This document shows positions 49,767 through 56,504 of a DNA stretch of 64,000 bases, in pieces. The position numbers were made by a program, and so were the translations under genes. This stretch comes from Pseudomonas sp. WJP1 (GTDB lineage: Bacteria; Pseudomonadota; Gammaproteobacteria; Pseudomonadales; Pseudomonadaceae), in assembly GCF_028471945.1 (NCBI RefSeq), contig NZ_CP110128.1, positions 1 to 64,000 of the forward strand, in the 5' to 3' direction. Numbering within the stretch: the stretch's first letter is position 1; every line of letters starts with the position of its first letter. The notes under the pieces were generated by a model. It had not been told where the DNA came from and did not search any database. It was given only the letters and a program-made list of their open reading frames with translations.

Positions 49767-50546
49767 TTATTTTGTCTGATTTAAAACCTGAAGCAGCGCT
49801 GCCGTTTGTGCGTCCGGCGTACCGTCAAAACGCGACGGGCGGAAATGCATCTGGAAGGCCGCCAGTACATGGCGGGTAGCAACATCCAGTTCGCCGGTTT
49901 GCGGCGTGTCATAACCGACGCGTGCCAGTTGTGCCTGGAACCAGCTGATGCTCGGTAGCTGTGTTTCGAACCGGGGTTGCTGGCGGGCTACGGCTTGCTC
50001 GTTCGGCCATATTCCTATCCCTTGTTCAGCCAGGCGCTTCCAGGGAAACAGAGGCCCCGGATCAAGCTTGCGCAAGGGCGCGATGTCGCTATGGCCGACA
50101 ATACTGCGAGGGCTGATTGCGTAGCGCTGGCTGATGTCCTTGAGCAGGACGATCAGGGACTCGACCTGCGCTTCGGAGTAGGGGTACCACAGGCGCCCGG
50201 TCGGGGTGTCCTTGAAGCCCGGATTGACGATTTCAATGCCGATGGAACTGGAGTTCATCCACGTCCTGCCTTGCCATTGGCTTTCCCCGGCGTGCCAGGC
50301 CCGCAGGTTTTCATCCATCAGCTTGTAGATGGTCGCCTTTTTGTCGTCGCCGATCAGGTAGTGGCTGCTGACTTCGCCATGGGTCAGCAGTTGCAGCGAG
50401 CGCTCCAGCGATGCATTGGTGTAGTGGAGCACGACGAACTGAATACGACTGTCGTGATTGGGCGAAGCATGGCGAGTGTCGTAGCGCGGACCACTGGCGC
50501 AGCCGGCCAGCAGGATCAGCGACACGATGAGAGCAAGATATTTCAT
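49767..50546 (-). CDS. ampDh2: AmpD-family N-acetylmuramoyl-L-alanine amidase lipoprotein
   Basis: Zinc amidase that cuts the bond between N-acetylmuramic acid and the stem peptide. The 259-residue protein has a lipoprotein signal with lipobox LLAGC (Cys16), an amidase_2 domain (about 35-180) with zinc-type residues in VVLHYTNA and GHSDIAPLRKLDPGP, and a C-terminal peptidoglycan-binding domain (about 195-255). Lipidation and position between an EAL and a GGDEF gene match P. aeruginosa AmpDh2, the periplasmic, outer-membrane-bound homologue, rather than cytoplasmic AmpD. Confidence 0.92.
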   Translation of the reverse strand: MKYLALIVSLILLAGCASGPRYDTRHASPNHDSRIQFVVLHYTNASLERSLQLLTHGEVSSHYLIGDDKKATIYKLMDENLRAWHAGESQWQGRTWMNSSSIGIEIVNPGFKDTPTGRLWYPYSEAQVESLIVLLKDISQRYAISPRSIVGHSDIAPLRKLDPGPLFPWKRLAEQGIGIWPNEQAVARQQPRFETQLPSISWFQAQLARVGYDTPQTGELDVATRHVLAAFQMHFRPSRFDGTPDAQTAALLQVLNQTK

Positions 50547-50651
50547 GGAGGGAAGCCAACACGCTAGAGACAGTAATGCAACAGTGTAACGTACTGTCTT
50601 GCGCGTGTTGGGTCATCGCAACGATTTGAACTAAATGGAGCGACAAAGCGC

Positions 50652-52643
50652 TCAGCCCATCTCCACCCGGTTGCGCCCGGCATTTTTTGCACGGTAAAGC
50701 GCCTGATCAGCTCTTTTAAGCACCACATCGCCATGCTCACCGGGCCTGAACGCCGCCAGTCCTATGGAGAGGGTGACGGTCACCGGTTCACCCCTGAAGT
50801 GAAAAGGGCAGGCTTCGATGGCGGCGCGCAGGGTTTCCAGGAATTTCATGCCGTTTGCCGGGACTGTGGATGGCATCAGCAGGACAAATTCCTCGCCACC
50901 AAACCGCGCAATGAAATCCGTCGTGCGCAGGCGCTTGCGCAGCACACTGGCAATGATTTTCAAGACTTTGTCGCCCGCCAGGTGCCCGTAATTATCATTG
51001 ATGCGCTTGAAGTGATCGAGGTCGAGCATGGCCAGCATCAACGTATTGCCGTGCTGCTGCCATTGGCCGATCTCATACTCAAGGCGCTCGCTCCAGGCCG
51101 CGCGGTTGGGCAGGCCGGTCAGCGGGTCGATCAAGGCTTTCTGGCGTTGCTCTTCCAGGTGCTCACGAAAGCCCTGGGCTTCCTGTTCCATGTGCGCAAC
51201 TCGTTCGGCCAGGCCTTGAAGGCGGGCCGCCACCTCCTGCTCGCGCTCGTCGCGCTGCTGGCGGTGCTGGTCCATGGTGCCGAGCAAACCTTCCAGATGG
51301 TTTTCCAGCACGTGCTTGAGATCATTCAGGTCGGCTGCTTCCTGCATGCTGCTCTGCATGCCGTCGACTTGTTCGCGAATCTGCGTGTCCATCGCATGGG
51401 CGGCGGATCGGCTGTCGGCATGCCCGGCGCTGGCGGCCAGCAAGTTGCTCTGGAACGATTCCAGGCGTTCGTTGAGCCCCTGCAGATAGGCTTCGAACTC
51501 GTGTTGGCCACCGTCGGAGATTGCCAGCATTAAAGTCGCAAGATCGTCGAGAATCGGCAGCAACTCGTACCAGTTCAAGCCATTTTTCAGGCGCTCACGC
51601 ATTGAGTCGGCTTGTGGACGGTGCCGCTCGGGTACCGTCAGGTCGTCAAGCAAGCCCAACAAGGTGTCTTCGATGTGTTTGGCCACCGAGCTGTAAGACG
51701 GTTCGGGCGAGTCGGGCAGGGCGTAGAGCATGTCCTGCTCGGGTTGATGCGGATCGATGGCAGCCAGGACCTGGGCCATGGGCGAGGGCAGCGGCAGGGT
51801 GTCGAGCGGCACCACCGGGCTCAATTCGTCGGGATTGACTGCCGGTTCAGCCAGGATGGTGGGTGCAACAACAGGTGCAGGCTGTATCTCGAAGTGCTGA
51901 GTATCGGCTTCGGCCATGACTTGCGCAGGCCGGGCTGGAGCTTGCTGCGGCTCCAGGGCTGGCGCAATAGCAGCAGGTTGGGTTGCATCCGGAATGTCGC
52001 GGAGTATCTGAGGTATGGTCTCGGCAATGACCGACGGGGTCGCGACCATGGGCGCCAGAACGGGTTCGCCCATCTGCGCTACAAGCGTTTGTTCTGTGGG
52101 GGCGGTTGTATCTTCCGCATCGCGATGACCGAACAACCGCTGCAACAAACCCGGGCGTTCGGGTTCCGTCGGGCTCTCCAGCTGACTCAGGGCCTTGCCT
52201 TGCAGTCCGCTCAGTTCGCCCAGCAGCAACGGGATCTCGCGCGCCTGGCTGACGCGACTGTCCAGTTGCTTGGCGAAGTGCTTGAGGGGACGACTCACTT
52301 CCCGGGGCAGCGGCAATGTTTGCAGCTGCGTGACCAGGGCATTGAGTGCGGCGCTGGTTTGGTTGACCCGGGTCTCCCGTCGCTGCTCGGAGTCGAGTAC
52401 GGCTTTTTCCAGGCGTGGTAGCAGGGCGGCGAGACCGGCGTCCATGTCGTCGGTGCGCACGACTTCGCGCATCTCCTTCATGCATTGGTCAACGGCGCGG
52501 TCGGTGCCTTCCGCTGCCAGCGTGCTGCGCACCAGACCCCGGCGCAGCAGGTCGAGCCGGGCATCCCAGCGACGTTCGAGCTTTTCCTGTTGTTCGATGC
52601 TTTGCAGGTACTTCTCTTTCCAGCGCTGTGCTTCGTCGCTCAT
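50652..52643 (-). CDS. GGDEF-domain diguanylate cyclase with long coiled-coil N-terminus
   Basis: A 663-residue cytoplasmic protein expected to make c-di-GMP. Residues 1-480 are mostly helical/coiled-coil with a Pro/Ala-rich central stretch (about 175-310) and no transmembrane segment. The C-terminal GGDEF domain (about 495-663) has the active-site motif GGEEF at 582-586 and an inhibitory I-site RTTD (573-576), so catalysis and product inhibition should both be possible. It resembles the DgcH-type protein found here in P. aeruginosa. Its start overlaps the upstream hydrolase gene by 4 bp. Confidence 0.93.
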   Translation of the reverse strand: MSDEAQRWKEKYLQSIEQQEKLERRWDARLDLLRRGLVRSTLAAEGTDRAVDQCMKEMREVVRTDDMDAGLAALLPRLEKAVLDSEQRRETRVNQTSAALNALVTQLQTLPLPREVSRPLKHFAKQLDSRVSQAREIPLLLGELSGLQGKALSQLESPTEPERPGLLQRLFGHRDAEDTTAPTEQTLVAQMGEPVLAPMVATPSVIAETIPQILRDIPDATQPAAIAPALEPQQAPARPAQVMAEADTQHFEIQPAPVVAPTILAEPAVNPDELSPVVPLDTLPLPSPMAQVLAAIDPHQPEQDMLYALPDSPEPSYSSVAKHIEDTLLGLLDDLTVPERHRPQADSMRERLKNGLNWYELLPILDDLATLMLAISDGGQHEFEAYLQGLNERLESFQSNLLAASAGHADSRSAAHAMDTQIREQVDGMQSSMQEAADLNDLKHVLENHLEGLLGTMDQHRQQRDEREQEVAARLQGLAERVAHMEQEAQGFREHLEEQRQKALIDPLTGLPNRAAWSERLEYEIGQWQQHGNTLMLAMLDLDHFKRINDNYGHLAGDKVLKIIASVLRKRLRTTDFIARFGGEEFVLLMPSTVPANGMKFLETLRAAIEACPFHFRGEPVTVTLSIGLAAFRPGEHGDVVLKRADQALYRAKNAGRNRVEMG

Positions 52644-53518
52644 TCATGGGATCCGCGGGGGGCAGGACTCAACGCGGGCAATGCATCGGCCGTGAGCGAA
52701 CCCGGCAGACGAATCTCTACCGCGACCGGCAGGTGATCGGAAATGGGTTGTGCCAGCACCTCGACCTTTTCAAGGGTCAGGCTCGGGCTCAGTAGAATAT
52801 GGTCCAGGCAGCGCTGCGGGCGCCAGCTGGGGAACGTTGCTTCCATTTGCGGGGCCAGCAGCCCAAGGTCGCGCAATGGGGAGTGTTGCAGCAGGTCACT
52901 GGCGTGGGTGTTCATATCACCCATCAGCACCTGGTGTTTGTAACCGCCGATGACTTCGCGGATGTAAGCCAGTTGCAGGCTGCGGGCACGAGCGCCCAGT
53001 GCCAAGTGCATCATGACCACCACCAACGCTTCCGGGCCTTCGCCGAAGCGCACCAGAATCGCTCCGCGACCCTTCGGCCCTGGCAGAGGATGGTCCTCGA
53101 TCGCCCACGGCCGCAGGCGACTGAGCACACCGTTGCTGTGCTGGCCCAGGCGACCGAGATTGCGATTGAGTTGCTGATACCAGTAAGGAAAGGCGCCGAG
53201 CTGGGCCAGGTGTTCGACCTGGTTGACGTAGCCTGATCGCAGGCTGCCGCCATCGGCTTCCTGGAGGGCGACCAGGTCGAAGTCGCCCAGCAGGTTGCCG
53301 ATCTTTTGCAGATTGTCGGCACGCCCGGTGTGCGGCAACAGATGTTGCCAGCCCCGGGTCAGATAATGCCGATACCGCTCGGTGCTGATACCGACCTGGA
53401 TATTGAAGCTGAGCAAGCGCAGACGGCTGTCTGCGGGCAGGCCCGTCGATTCCAGGTGATGCTCGTTGACCCGCGGATCATGCAGGCCAACGATGCGTTC
53501 GGTTCCCCAGCGGCGCAT
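52640..53518 (-). CDS. Endonuclease/exonuclease/phosphatase-family hydrolase
   Basis: A 292-residue cytoplasmic protein of the EEP superfamily, which includes DNase I, exonuclease III and phosphodiesterases. The metal-binding and catalytic elements are in order: LLSFNIQVG (about 35-43), VALQEADGG, MMHLALG, GDMNTHASD and the C-terminal ISDHLPVAV. No signal peptide is visible. It is translationally coupled to the GGDEF gene, which hints at a nucleotide or membrane-lipid role, but the substrate cannot be named. Confidence 0.85.
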   Translation of the reverse strand: MRRWGTERIVGLHDPRVNEHHLESTGLPADSRLRLLSFNIQVGISTERYRHYLTRGWQHLLPHTGRADNLQKIGNLLGDFDLVALQEADGGSLRSGYVNQVEHLAQLGAFPYWYQQLNRNLGRLGQHSNGVLSRLRPWAIEDHPLPGPKGRGAILVRFGEGPEALVVVMMHLALGARARSLQLAYIREVIGGYKHQVLMGDMNTHASDLLQHSPLRDLGLLAPQMEATFPSWRPQRCLDHILLSPSLTLEKVEVLAQPISDHLPVAVEIRLPGSLTADALPALSPAPRGSHE

Positions 53519-53530
53519 GGCAGGCGCCTC

Positions 53531-54172
53531 TTAGTTGGCGGCAGCCTTGTTAGCCGCTCGCTCCTGGTCGACCAGTTTATCGGCCAGTTGCAGGGCTTGT
53601 TCGGCACCGCCGGCAGAACCTACGTCAAAACGATACTTGCCGTTGACGATCATGGTTGGAACCCCGGTGATTTCATATTTTTTCGCCAGCTCGCGCGCCT
53701 TGTTGATCTGGCCCTTGATGGCGAAGGAGTCAAACGTGGCCAGGAACTTGTCCTTGTCGACGCCCTGGGTGGCCAGGAAGTCCGCCATGTCATTCTTGTC
53801 GGTCAGCTTCTTGTGTTCTTTCTGAATGGCTTCGAACACTGCGGCGTGGACCTTGTGCTCGACACCCATGGCTTCGAGGGTCAGGAACATCTGGCCGTGT
53901 GCATCCCATGGACCGCCGAACATGGCTGGAATGCGTACGAAGTTCACGTCGGAAGGCAGCTTTTCAACCCATGGGTTGATCACGGGTTCGAAGGCGTAGC
54001 AGTGCGGGCAACCGTACCAGAACAGCTCCACCACTTCGATCTTGCCAGGCACGGCGACCGGCACCGGATTGCTCAGCTCGACATAAGGTGCGGCGGGGGT
54101 TTCAGCGGCTTGGGCAGTCATGCCGAACAGGCTGGCAGCGGCAAAAACGGCGCTGATGATCAGATTACGCAT
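53531..54172 (-). CDS. dsbA: Thiol:disulfide interchange protein DsbA
   Basis: Periplasmic oxidase that forms disulfide bonds in exported proteins. The 213-residue protein has a signal peptide (1-22), the thioredoxin-fold active site Cys55-Pro-His-Cys58 in WYGCPHCYAF, and the cis-proline segment ITGVPTMIVNGKY. It is 12 bp upstream of the EEP hydrolase gene and downstream of the cytochrome c4 gene on the same strand, separated from the latter by a terminator. Confidence 0.96.
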   Translation of the reverse strand: MRNLIISAVFAAASLFGMTAQAAETPAAPYVELSNPVPVAVPGKIEVVELFWYGCPHCYAFEPVINPWVEKLPSDVNFVRIPAMFGGPWDAHGQMFLTLEAMGVEHKVHAAVFEAIQKEHKKLTDKNDMADFLATQGVDKDKFLATFDSFAIKGQINKARELAKKYEITGVPTMIVNGKYRFDVGSAGGAEQALQLADKLVDQERAANKAAAN

Positions 54173-54267
54173 GCTTTACTCCTGGACAATTTTTTCGCCT
54201 CGCGGGACCTGATTTCAGACAGGTCATGGCGGGCCTGAGTTCTGTAGTGTAACGGCAGCGGCCACAA

Positions 54268-54295
54268 AAAAGGGCGGCCAAAGCCACCCTTTTTA
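54268..54295 (-). terminator. Terminator of the cytochrome c4 transcript
   Basis: On the minus strand AAAAAGGGTGGC pairs with GCCGCCCTTTTT (one G-T pair), then a T-tract. It lies about 75 bp after the cytochrome c4 stop. Confidence 0.8.
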
Positions 54296-54371
54296 TACTT
54301 GCTGTGACGGATTAATCGAGCGTTAACGTTGCAAGGGTTCTATGCCTTGCGCTACGCCCGATGTATCGGTC

Positions 54372-55001
54372 TTAGTGCAGGCCCTGGATGTAGCTGGACA
54401 CTGCGGCGATGTCTTCGTCGCTCAGCTTTTTGGCAATACTCTGCATTGGTTTGGTATCGCCGTCGTTATTGCGACCGCCTTCTTCCTTGCGGAAATCGGT
54501 CAGTTGCTTGGCGACATATTGAGCGTGCTGGCCGCCTAGATGCGGGAAGCCGGCGGCTGCGTTGCCTGCGCCGTTTGGCGAGTGGCAGCCGGTGCAAGAT
54601 GGCAGGCCCTTGGCCAGGTCGCCACCGCGGAACAGCGCTTCACCGCGAGACACGACTTTCGGGTCGGCGGCGCCGACGCTGCCCTTCTGGCTGGCGAAGT
54701 AGGCGGCGATGTCCGCCAGATCCTGGTCGCTCAGGTTGGTCAGCAGGCCAGTCATTTCCAGAACGGTGCGCTTGCCCGACTTGATGTCGTGCAGCTGCTT
54801 GGTCAGGTAGCGTTCACCTTGGCCGGCCAGTTTTGGAAAGTTAGGCGCCATGCTGTTGCCATCCGGGCCATGACAGGCGCCACATACGGCGGCTTTTGCC
54901 TGGCCTGCGGCGGCGTCACCAGGTTTGACTGGCTCACCTGCAGCATGGGCAATGCCGGAGATCCCCACGGTCAACAGCAGACTCACGATCAATTTGTTCA
55001 T
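54372..55001 (-). CDS. cc4: Cytochrome c4
   Basis: Di-haem periplasmic electron carrier to terminal oxidases. The 209-residue protein has a signal peptide (1-20) and two tandem cytochrome c domains with haem sites CGACH (40-44) and CTGCH (136-140), plus a methionine-containing loop in each half (SMAPNFPKL and KPMQSIAKKL). It is the usual neighbour of the small cytochrome c5-like gene, 43 bp upstream on the same strand, and of dsbA. Confidence 0.95.
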   Translation of the reverse strand: MNKLIVSLLLTVGISGIAHAAGEPVKPGDAAAGQAKAAVCGACHGPDGNSMAPNFPKLAGQGERYLTKQLHDIKSGKRTVLEMTGLLTNLSDQDLADIAAYFASQKGSVGAADPKVVSRGEALFRGGDLAKGLPSCTGCHSPNGAGNAAAGFPHLGGQHAQYVAKQLTDFRKEEGGRNNDGDTKPMQSIAKKLSDEDIAAVSSYIQGLH

Positions 55002-55044
55002 CAGCTAATCCAACTACGGCTAAGGGTTAAGTTATGGACCGGGT

Positions 55045-55335
55045 TTACTCGCTCATCCAGTGGATGATGGCTTGGTAATCCTCGGCACTGCAGTCCATGC
55101 ACAAACCACGCGGCGGCATCGCCTTGAAACCCTGGGTCACGTGTTGCACCAGCGTCTCCATACCTTTCGCCAACCTCGGCGTCCAAGCTTCCTGATCGCC
55201 CTTGCGGGGCGCCATGGGTAGTTGGCCGGAATGACAGGCACCACAAACACGGTTGTACACAGTTTCCGGATCCTGTGTAGCCTGAGCGCTGTAAAGCGGC
55301 ATCAAGACTCCGGCAACTAGCAGCCATTTCGTCAT
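55045..55335 (-). CDS. Cytochrome c5-family mono-haem protein
   Basis: A 96-residue periplasmic cytochrome with a signal peptide (about 1-19) and one haem site CGACH (31-35); the Met in FKAMPPRG is the probable axial ligand, and CMDCS near the C-terminus adds two further cysteines, as in cytochrome c5. Probably co-transcribed with the cytochrome c4 gene. It is divergent from engB; the shared spacer (55336-55526) contains a TATACT at 55452-55457 that could be the -10 of engB, without a good -35. Confidence 0.92.
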   Translation of the reverse strand: MTKWLLVAGVLMPLYSAQATQDPETVYNRVCGACHSGQLPMAPRKGDQEAWTPRLAKGMETLVQHVTQGFKAMPPRGLCMDCSAEDYQAIIHWMSE

Positions 55336-55526
55336 AAAACGACCTTTTCAGGGTTGAGAGCGATCTGCGTTCTAGTGCGCAATCAAGGTCTGTCGCTCTC
55401 GTGAACTTCATCCTGCGTCGGGACAAAGCGCACACAAAATCTGCGGCATTATATACTGGCGTCACTGAAACGGAAGCGACACTGCTTGCCGCGCCCATTC
55501 CTGGCGCCGCCCACATCGGAAATCCC

Positions 55527-56171
55527 ATGCAACTCAAGAATCCCATCCTCGGTCTGTGCCAACAGTCCACCTTCATGCTCAGCGCCGCCAAAGTCGACCA
55601 ATGTCCGGATGACGAGGGCTTCGAAGTCGCCTTCGCCGGGCGTTCCAACGCCGGCAAGTCCAGTGCTCTGAACACCCTGACCCATGCCAGCCTGGCGCGC
55701 ACCTCGAAAACCCCGGGGCGCACGCAACTGTTGAACTTCTTCAAGCTAGACGATGAACGCCGTCTGGTCGACCTGCCGGGCTACGGTTATGCAAAAGTAC
55801 CGATCCCGCTTAAGCAACACTGGCAGCGTCACCTGGAAGCCTACCTGGGTGGTCGCGAGAGTTTGAAAGGTCTGATCCTGATGATGGACATCCGTCACCC
55901 GATGACCGACTTCGACCTGTTGATGCTCGATTGGGCCGTTGCGGCTGGCATGCCGATGCACATCTTGCTGACCAAGGCGGACAAGCTGACCTACGGCGCG
56001 GCCAAGAACACGCTGCTCAAGGTGCAGTCGGAAATTCGCAAGGGTTGGGGCGATGCGGTGACGATCCAGCTGTTTTCGGCCCCGAAGCGCATGGGCCTGG
56101 AAGACGCCTACACTGTATTGGCAGGCTGGATGGAACTGGCGGACAAGGGCGCTGACGAAGTAACTGTGTAA
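55527..56171 (+). CDS. engB: Ribosome biogenesis GTPase EngB (YsxC/YihA)
   Basis: Essential GTPase for 50S subunit assembly. The 214-residue protein has G1 GRSNAGKS (38-45), G2 [10 protein letters not shown]3 DLPGYG, G4 TKAD and a G5-like SAPKR. Start ATG 55527 ([11 protein letters not shown]) matches the family and has GGAA upstream; a reading from 55401 would add 42 residues. It is convergent with the ersA-polA region, the same arrangement as in other Pseudomonas. Confidence 0.95.
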   Translation: MQLKNPILGLCQQSTFMLSAAKVDQCPDDEGFEVAFAGRSNAGKSSALNTLTHASLARTSKTPGRTQLLNFFKLDDERRLVDLPGYGYAKVPIPLKQHWQRHLEAYLGGRESLKGLILMMDIRHPMTDFDLLMLDWAVAAGMPMHILLTKADKLTYGAAKNTLLKVQSEIRKGWGDAVTIQLFSAPKRMGLEDAYTVLAGWMELADKGADEVTV

Positions 56172-56241
56172 GCGTGAAAAAGTTGTCTGGGGAGCGGTCA
56201 GGCCAGCGCGGCATGATCGCACCAGTCAGTTTTTTACAGGC

Positions 56242-56286
56242 AAAAAAAACCCCGGACTTCTATGGGGAGGGGGAAGTTCCGGGGTT
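56242..56286 (-). terminator. Terminator of ErsA
   Basis: On the minus strand AACCCCGGAACTT pairs with AAGTCCGGGGTT (one unpaired base) across a C-rich loop of about 14 bases, followed by eight T in all. Confidence 0.92.
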
Positions 56287-56373
56287 CAAGTTCTAGACCG
56301 CTAGGGCGGGGTCCAGATATCTGCCAACACTTAACACAACATAGGAGCATCGAAGGGCTTCACCAGCCATTCA
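56242..56373 (-). ncRNA. ersA: Small RNA ErsA (Spot 42-like locus)
   Basis: The engB-polA spacer is the known position of ErsA in P. aeruginosa, an Hfq-dependent RNA of about 132 nt made by AlgU. On the minus strand an AlgU-type promoter (56379-56405) predicts a start near 56373, and a strong terminator ends in T8 at 56242, giving 132 nt. The inner part has CTGGACCCCGCC and GAACTTGAACCCCGG followed by an unpaired C/T-rich loop TTCCCCCTCCCC, a likely target-pairing site. Known targets include algC and oprD in P. aeruginosa; targets here are not shown. Exact 5' end is inferred. Confidence 0.85.
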
Positions 56374-56378
56374 GTAAA

Positions 56379-56405
56379 TCTGAGTGGCTGGGGCCAGATT
56401 AGTTC
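56379..56405 (-). promoter_or_regulatory. AlgU (sigma22)-type promoter of ersA
   Basis: Minus strand GAACTA-N16-TCAGA, against the AlgU/RpoE consensus GAACTT-N16/17-TCTGA: one mismatch in each box and correct spacing. It starts transcription 5-6 bases before the predicted ErsA 5' end. Confidence 0.75.
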
Positions 56406-56468
56406 AGTTTTTTTTCAGAAGCTTTGGAATAACCCCAAGCGCCTTTTGGTCTAAGCAGCCCTCGAGAG

Positions 56469-56497
56469 CTCTGCTGCGGCATCATGCCGCAGCAGAG
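56469..56497. repeat. Perfect 14-bp inverted repeat just after polA
   Basis: CTCTGCTGCGGCAT-C-ATGCCGCAGCAGAG, 8 bp past the polA stop. There is no T-tract on either side, so it is more likely an mRNA 3' stabiliser, a Rho-linked barrier or a binding site than a simple terminator. Confidence 0.7.
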
Positions 56498-56504
56498 TCT
56501 GCAC

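Noticed and set aside
55441..55460. sigma70 promoter for engB
   Set aside because: TATACT is a good -10 but no acceptable -35 lies 16-18 bp upstream, so it is mentioned only in the gene entry.
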